A stretch of DNA of 10,942 nucleotides from Alphaproteobacteria bacterium (GTDB lineage: Bacteria > Pseudomonadota > Alphaproteobacteria > Sphingomonadales > SMXR01), in contig SMXR01000074.1 of NCBI GenBank assembly GCA_004356215.1, positions 1 through 10,942 of the forward strand, read 5' to 3'. Made by a program: the position numbers and the translations under genes. A model generated the notes under the pieces. That model searched no databases. It had not been told where the DNA came from and worked only from the letters and a program-made list of their open reading frames with translations. Shown piece after piece: positions 7,390 through 10,942 of the stretch (its first letter is position 1; each line of letters starts with the position of its first letter).

Positions 7390-9240
7390 CTAGGCGGCGC
7401 GGGCGGCTTTTTTGCGCTCGTGCTCTTTCAGGAATTTTTTCCGGAGACGGATCGATTTTGGTGTCACCTCGACCAGCTCATCATCATTGATAAACTCCAG
7501 CCCGTATTCAAGGGTGGTCTGGATCGGGGTGGTCAAAACAATATTTTCATCGGTGCCGGCGGCACGAATGTTGGTCAATTGCTTGCCCTTCAGGGGGTTG
7601 ACGGCCAGGTCATTACTGCGCGAATGGATGCCGACCAGCATACCTTCATAAACCTCTGTGGCATGGCCGATAAACAATTGGCCGCGTTCTTGCAGGTTAA
7701 AAAGCGCATAGGCCAGCGCCTTGCCGGTGGCCATCGCCACCAGAACGCCTTTGTTCCTTCCACCCAGCGCCCCCGGGACCCGGCGCCCATAATGATCGAA
7801 GGCGTGGTACATCAACCCGGTGCCCGATGTGGCGGTCAAAAATTCCGAGCGAAACCCGATCAAACCCCGGCTCGGGACCATATAATCGAGGCGCACCCGG
7901 CCTTTATTATCCAGCACCATGTCTTTCAGGTCGGCCTTGCGTTCGCCCAATTTTTCCATGATTGCGCCCTGGTGTTCAACCTCGACATCAACGGTGAGGC
8001 TTTCCCACGGCTCGCAAATTGCCCCGTCAACCTCTTTCAAAATCACCCGCGGCCGCGAGATCGCCATTTCATAGCCTTCGCGGCGCATATTTTCGATCAG
8101 GATTGCAAGATGCAATTCGCCGCGCCCGGAGACGACAAATTTGTCGGCGTCTTCGCCTTCCTCGACGCGCAGCGCGACATTATGGATCAATTCCTGCTTG
8201 AGGCGTTCACGCAGGTTGCGGCTGGTAACGTATTTACCTTCGCGCCCGGCAAAGGGGCTGTCGTTGACCTGGAAGGTCATGGTGATGGTCGGTTCATCGA
8301 CAATGAGCGGCGGCAGCGCCTCAACCGCATCGGGCGGGCAAATGGTATCGGAAATATTTAATTTTTCCAGCCCGGTAAAGGCAATGATCTGGCCGGCCCC
8401 GGCCTCCTGCCATTCGATCTTCTCGAGGCCGTGAAAGCCAAAAATTTGAAGTATCCGACCTTTGCGGATTTTTCCCTCGGGATCGACCACACTGACCGGG
8501 GTGTTGCGTTCCAATTTACCGCGCTGGATGCGGCCAATGCCAATGATGCCGACATAAGACGAATACGACAGCGCGCTGACCTGCAATTGCAAAGGCCCTT
8601 CTAAATCCACATCAGGGGCCGGGACGTGATCAACAATAAGCTGGAACAACGGGTCCATATTTTCACTTGGGTCTGATAATTCCTTTTTGGCCCAGCCCTG
8701 GATCGCCGAGGCATAGATCACCGGAAAATCAAGTTGCTCGTCGCTGGCCCCGAGCCGGTCGAACAAATCAAAGGTTTGGTCAATCGCCCAATCGGGGCGC
8801 GCACTGGGGCGGTCGGTCTTGTTGATGACCACGATCGGGCACAGGCCCTGGGCCAGTGCCTTGGCGGTAACAAAGCGGGTTTGCGGCATCGGGCCTTCGA
8901 CCGCATCGACCAGCAAAAGGACCGAGTCTACCATCGAAAGCACCCGTTCAACTTCGCCGCCAAAATCCGCGTGGCCCGGGGTGTCAACAATGTTGATGTG
9001 CCAATCGTGCCACCTGATCGCGGTATTCTTGGCGAGGATAGTGATGCCCCGTTCTTTCTCAAGTTCATTCGAGTCCATCACCCGTTCCTCGATCTTGCCA
9101 AAAGATTTGAGCGAGCCGGACTGGCGCAAAAGTTGATCAACCAGGGTGGTTTTGCCGTGATCAACGTGGGCAATAATGGCAATATTGCGAAGGCCTTGGG
9201 GTGCGGTTTGCATGAGCGTACGGGTGCCTGTGTTATCCAA
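7390..9240 (-). CDS. typA: Ribosome-associated GTPase TypA/BipA
   Basis: TypA (BipA) is a translational GTPase of the EF-G/LepA class that binds the ribosome and supports large-subunit assembly and growth under stress such as low temperature. The G-domain is complete: G1 AHVDHGKT (24-31), G2 RGIT (64-67), G3 DTPGH (86-90), G4 NKTD (140-143) and G5 SA (178-179). These are followed by the EF-Tu-like domain 2, EF-G-like domains and the TypA-specific C-terminus (for example GLMYHAFDHYG and the NLQERGQLFIGHATEVYEGM region), ending in a basic tail. Length, about 610 residues, is normal. The start is uncertain. The TTG at 9240 has a purine-rich AAGGGGGGAA upstream, but both lie in a stem-loop. The ATG at 9213 would remove nine residues and give a more usual N-terminus, but has no SD. 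Confidence 0.97.
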   Translation of the reverse strand: MDNTGTRTLMQTAPQGLRNIAIIAHVDHGKTTLVDQLLRQSGSLKSFGKIEERVMDSNELEKERGITILAKNTAIRWHDWHINIVDTPGHADFGGEVERVLSMVDSVLLLVDAVEGPMPQTRFVTAKALAQGLCPIVVINKTDRPSARPDWAIDQTFDLFDRLGASDEQLDFPVIYASAIQGWAKKELSDPSENMDPLFQLIVDHVPAPDVDLEGPLQLQVSALSYSSYVGIIGIGRIQRGKLERNTPVSVVDPEGKIRKGRILQIFGFHGLEKIEWQEAGAGQIIAFTGLEKLNISDTICPPDAVEALPPLIVDEPTITMTFQVNDSPFAGREGKYVTSRNLRERLKQELIHNVALRVEEGEDADKFVVSGRGELHLAILIENMRREGYEMAISRPRVILKEVDGAICEPWESLTVDVEVEHQGAIMEKLGERKADLKDMVLDNKGRVRLDYMVPSRGLIGFRSEFLTATSGTGLMYHAFDHYGRRVPGALGGRNKGVLVAMATGKALAYALFNLQERGQLFIGHATEVYEGMLVGIHSRSNDLAVNPLKGKQLTNIRAAGTDENIVLTTPIQTTLEYGLEFINDDELVEVTPKSIRLRKKFLKEHERKKAARAA

Positions 9241-9257
9241 AGGGGTTCCCCCCTTGG
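9237..9257 (-). promoter_or_regulatory. Stem-loop containing the typA SD and TTG start
   Basis: In the minus-strand transcript, CCAAGGGG (9257-9250) can pair with CCCCTTTGG (9245-9237), with one U bulged, around the tetraloop GGAA (9249-9246), which fits the stable GNRA class. The stem holds the SD-like purine run in its 5' arm and the TTG start codon in its 3' arm. Either the structure controls initiation, or the true start is the ATG at 9213. The pairing is visible; function is inferred. Confidence 0.4.
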
Positions 9258-9268
9258 GTTGGGCAGGA

Positions 9269-9297
9269 CAAGTGGTCTAATTGGAAGGGTTTGTCAA
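9269..9297 (-). promoter_or_regulatory. Possible typA promoter with a perfect -35 box
   Basis: A consensus TTGACA on the minus strand (9297-9292) lies just past the terminator of the upstream gene and about 50 nt before the typA start. The hexamer 17 nt downstream, CACTTG (9274-9269), is a poor -10, so this is only half supported. The placement, terminator then -35 box then gene, is what makes it plausible. Confidence 0.3.
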
Positions 9298-9309
9298 GGC
9301 CTGACGCCC

Positions 9310-9343
9310 AAAACAAAAACCCCGGTTCGGGAGCCGGGGTTTT
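9310..9343 (-). terminator. Intrinsic terminator after the small secreted protein gene
   Basis: A perfect 10-bp inverted repeat, AAAACCCCGG (9316-9325) with CCGGGGTTTT (9334-9343), encloses an 8-nt loop. Read on the minus strand, the stem runs into a T-rich tract broken by one G, the standard form of a rho-independent terminator. It starts about 18 nt after the stop of the gene ending at 9362 and separates that gene from typA. The symmetry means it could also act on plus-strand transcripts. Confidence 0.85.
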
Positions 9344-9361
9344 GAAGTTTCTTTAAAGTGA

Positions 9362-9766
9362 TTATTCGACCTTGGTGGTAATATAAAGGCTTGAGGATTC
9401 ACAGTCGCTGGTAGCTGCCTCCCAGGCGTCCCGGACATCCTTGTTGACATCCGTATCCCACAAATCGTTGATCGCGCCGATAGTTGCAACATCGGGCGCA
9501 TGGCCAACCCAATAAAATGTTCCGCGTTTGATGTCGGAAGCAAAAAGCGGGCTCATAAAAGAAACCCAAAAGCCTTCAATCCCTGCTTCGGCGAGAACCG
9601 CGTGAAAGTCTGACCCGATGGTCACCAGGTCGTCCATGGTTTTGCCTTCGGCCAGCGAACATTTGAAATATTCGTCGGCCCCGGCTACTGCCGGCTGGGT
9701 GGAAAAAACCACCCCGGCAATCCCCAGCGCCAGTGCAGTGGTCATTAATGTAAATTTGGTAAACAT
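9362..9766 (-). CDS. Small secreted protein of unknown function, two cysteines
   Basis: I do not recognise a named family. The 134-residue protein begins with a clear Sec signal peptide: a Lys near the start, a hydrophobic core (about 8-21) and an AVA-GA junction after residue 28. The mature part is about 105 residues and contains exactly two cysteines, Cys36 and Cys122, near its two ends; in the periplasm they could form a disulfide closing the domain. The first mature segment, KCSLAEGKTMDDL, resembles small exported marine proteobacterial proteins I recall only vaguely, so no function is assigned. The start is well fixed by a GAGGAGG SD a few bases before the ATG (9766). The leader also contains a short hairpin, TTGGT/ACCAA (9788-9800). 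A strong terminator follows, so it looks like a monocistronic unit. Confidence 0.85.
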   Translation of the reverse strand: MFTKFTLMTTALALGIAGVVFSTQPAVAGADEYFKCSLAEGKTMDDLVTIGSDFHAVLAEAGIEGFWVSFMSPLFASDIKRGTFYWVGHAPDVATIGAINDLWDTDVNKDVRDAWEAATSDCESSSLYITTKVE

Positions 9767-9954
9767 AGCCCCTCCTCAATTGATGTTTTGGTTTCACCAA
9801 CAGAAAAAAGAACAAACCTCTATTTAAGGACTACAACCCCGAAACCACGCTGGTAGCACAAAAACGAAACGGCATAAAGGCAGGGGCTGTCTGTTGCCCT
9901 TCCTTGGCGAAACGCCTGGGTTGTGTTAGGGTGTAACCTGCATGGGAGAGAGCA
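9767..9954. other. Divergent spacer, no gene found
   Basis: This 188-nt stretch separates the secreted protein (minus strand) from the 43-codon ORF (plus strand), so both leaders should lie here. I see a 5-bp hairpin with a 3-nt loop (9788-9800) and a run of A residues (9804-9809). I find no convincing minus-strand promoter by eye. Confidence 0.5.
9904..9932 (+). promoter_or_regulatory. Weak promoter candidate for the 43-codon ORF
   Basis: TTGGCG (9904-9909) and TAGGGT (9927-9932) are separated by exactly 17 nt. Matches to the sigma70 consensus are limited, mainly the TTG and the outer T, A and T of the -10. The predicted start, near 9939, would leave a short leader containing the SD at 9944-9950. 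Confidence 0.25.
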
Positions 9955-10086
9955 ATGTTTTCTGATACTAATCATGGTACCAGCCGTGAGGTTGTGTCGA
10001 CGTTGGTTAAATCAGCGTTAGGAGTTTTGGGTGCTGTGCTGGCTGGACAGGCGTTGGTTTATTTGTTGATTCAAAACCTACCCTAG
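9955..10086 (+). CDS. Probable 43-residue single-span membrane protein
   Basis: This short ORF runs from an ATG at 9955 to TAG at 10084. It is preceded by GGGAGAG (9944-9950), a plausible SD 4 nt before the start. The product has a polar N-terminal third (residues 1-17, with Asp, His, Arg, Glu) and one hydrophobic stretch (about 18-40) rich in Leu, Val, Ala and Gly, ending in Gln-Asn-Leu-Pro. This is the pattern of a small single-pass inner-membrane protein. Nineteen of 43 codons end in G or C, lower than its neighbours appear to be, so it may be poorly adapted or not translated. It converges on the hydrolase gene, with 29 nt between the two stops. Function unknown; the SD and the clean membrane span favour a real gene. 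Confidence 0.5.
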   Translation: MFSDTNHGTSREVVSTLVKSALGVLGAVLAGQALVYLLIQNLP

Positions 10087-10115
10087 AGTTAAACCGACAG
10101 CCCCGGTTGCCGGGT

Positions 10116-10919
10116 CTAAAGGGTTCCAAGGAATTCCAGCACCGCGTCTATTCCACCCTCATCCGCCAAGTCATTGTGGCCGGTATTTTCAATCATTTTC
10201 AAAGTTTTGGGCTCATTGGCGGCCTCAAACAGAGCCACCGATAAATCGGGGGGAATAATCCGGTCGGCCGTGGCGTACACCACCAGCACCGGGGCGCTCA
10301 CATTTTGGATAGGCGCCAGGGAATCGAACCTGTCCTTGATCAGAAACTTGACCGGCATGTACCAGTAATGGTGCTGTCCGGCGGCGGCAATCGAAGTGTA
10401 TGGGGATTGCAGCACCAGCGCGTGGGGCGAATATTCCGCTGCCAGGGCAACTGCGATGCCGGTGCCCAGCGACATCCCGAAGAACACCAGATCCCCCTCG
10501 GGAATTCCCAACCCCTTCAAAAATTCGGTGGCGCCCCGGCCATCGGCCTTGAGGCCGGCTTCGGATGGCGCCCCAGGGTTGCCGCCAAAGCCCCGGTATT
10601 CAACCAGCAAAACCCCATACCCGGCCTCAATCAGGGGCCGGGCGATCCAGGAATGATTGAGAAGGTTGCCGGCGTTGCCGTGAAAATAAACGATTGTCGC
10701 CTTCCCGGTTGCCGCTGGCTTATACCAGCCGTAAATCTCCAGCCCATCACTTGCCGCAAAGCTGACTACTTCCATGTCGGGGAAGCCCGCCACAGCCGGG
10801 GCCGGTTTTGAAGTGTCGGGAAAGTACAACAGATTGCTTTGGTAAAAATAAAGCCACGCCACCATAATCGAATACACCAGGGCGCCGATCAATACGCTTG
10901 AGAACAGAAATTGTTTCAT
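10116..10919 (-). CDS. Membrane-anchored alpha/beta hydrolase (BEM46/ABHD13-like)
   Basis: This is a 267-residue serine hydrolase-fold protein. A hydrophobic segment (about residues 4-25) followed by YQSNLLYFPD is the usual start of BEM46/YfhR-type hydrolases, tethered to the inner membrane. The oxyanion-loop motif HGNAGN is at 80-85, EYRGFGGNPGAPSE at 107-120 is a family hallmark, and the nucleophile elbow GMSLGTG places the catalytic Ser at 150. Asp219 (in ATADRIIP) and His248 (GHNDL) complete the triad. The substrate is unknown; relatives include esterases, thioesterases and depalmitoylase-like enzymes. The ATG at 10919 has only a weak purine stretch upstream, and 23 nt remain before the window edge, so promoter and possible operon partners are out of sight. 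The stop is TAG at 10118-10116. Confidence 0.92.
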   Translation of the reverse strand: MKQFLFSSVLIGALVYSIMVAWLYFYQSNLLYFPDTSKPAPAVAGFPDMEVVSFAASDGLEIYGWYKPAATGKATIVYFHGNAGNLLNHSWIARPLIEAGYGVLLVEYRGFGGNPGAPSEAGLKADGRGATEFLKGLGIPEGDLVFFGMSLGTGIAVALAAEYSPHALVLQSPYTSIAAAGQHHYWYMPVKFLIKDRFDSLAPIQNVSAPVLVVYATADRIIPPDLSVALFEAANEPKTLKMIENTGHNDLADEGGIDAVLEFLGTL

Positions 10920-10942
10920 GCGCCAATCTCAAGGGTTTGAAA

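Noticed and set aside
7420..8361. A 313-codon open frame antisense to typA
   Set aside because: It lies entirely opposite the well-conserved typA coding sequence, has no SD or recognisable motifs, and its composition fits an antisense shadow of GC-rich codons.

Overview
The window reads as ordinary chromosomal DNA of an alphaproteobacterium, probably a Rhodospirillales-like or marine uncultured lineage. It is moderately GC-rich with tightly packed genes. The order gyrA, coaD, cyclophilin, queA, tgt is one I recall from many alphaproteobacterial chromosomes, and GyrA, TypA and Tgt look like typical family members. I see no phage, transposon, CRISPR or plasmid signature.

Layout: (1) Positions 2-5685, plus strand, hold a housekeeping run. 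It contains the 3' part of gyrA (the 5' end is outside the window), coaD (TTG start), a membrane-anchored or exported cyclophilin, queA and tgt. Gaps shrink along the run (63, 15 and 9 nt, then a 4-nt ATGA overlap). The last two genes catalyse consecutive-pathway steps of tRNA queuosine formation. (2) An AT-rich 88-nt leader with nested inverted repeats precedes a membrane-anchored S41-family peptidase-like gene (5774-7213). (3) A tRNA-Lys(TTT) gene (7290-7365) has a good sigma70-type promoter in the preceding spacer. (4) On the minus strand, typA/bipA (9240-7390) converges on the tRNA. Upstream of it, behind a clear intrinsic terminator, is a small secreted protein of unknown family (9766-9362). 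(5) A 188-nt divergent spacer (9767-9954) leads to a probable 43-residue small membrane protein on the plus strand (9955-10086). This converges on a membrane-anchored alpha/beta hydrolase (10919-10116, minus strand).

No new multi-gene system is visible. The signals most worth checking are at translation starts. The S41 gene's ATG lies inside a 10-bp inverted repeat. The TTG start and Shine-Dalgarno (SD) sequence of typA fold into a compact stem capped by a GNRA tetraloop. The SD of coaD lies in the 3' arm of a small hairpin. The 43-codon membrane ORF is easily missed, and the two-cysteine secreted protein has no family I can name. All functional statements come from motif reading by eye; no database search or folding program was run.
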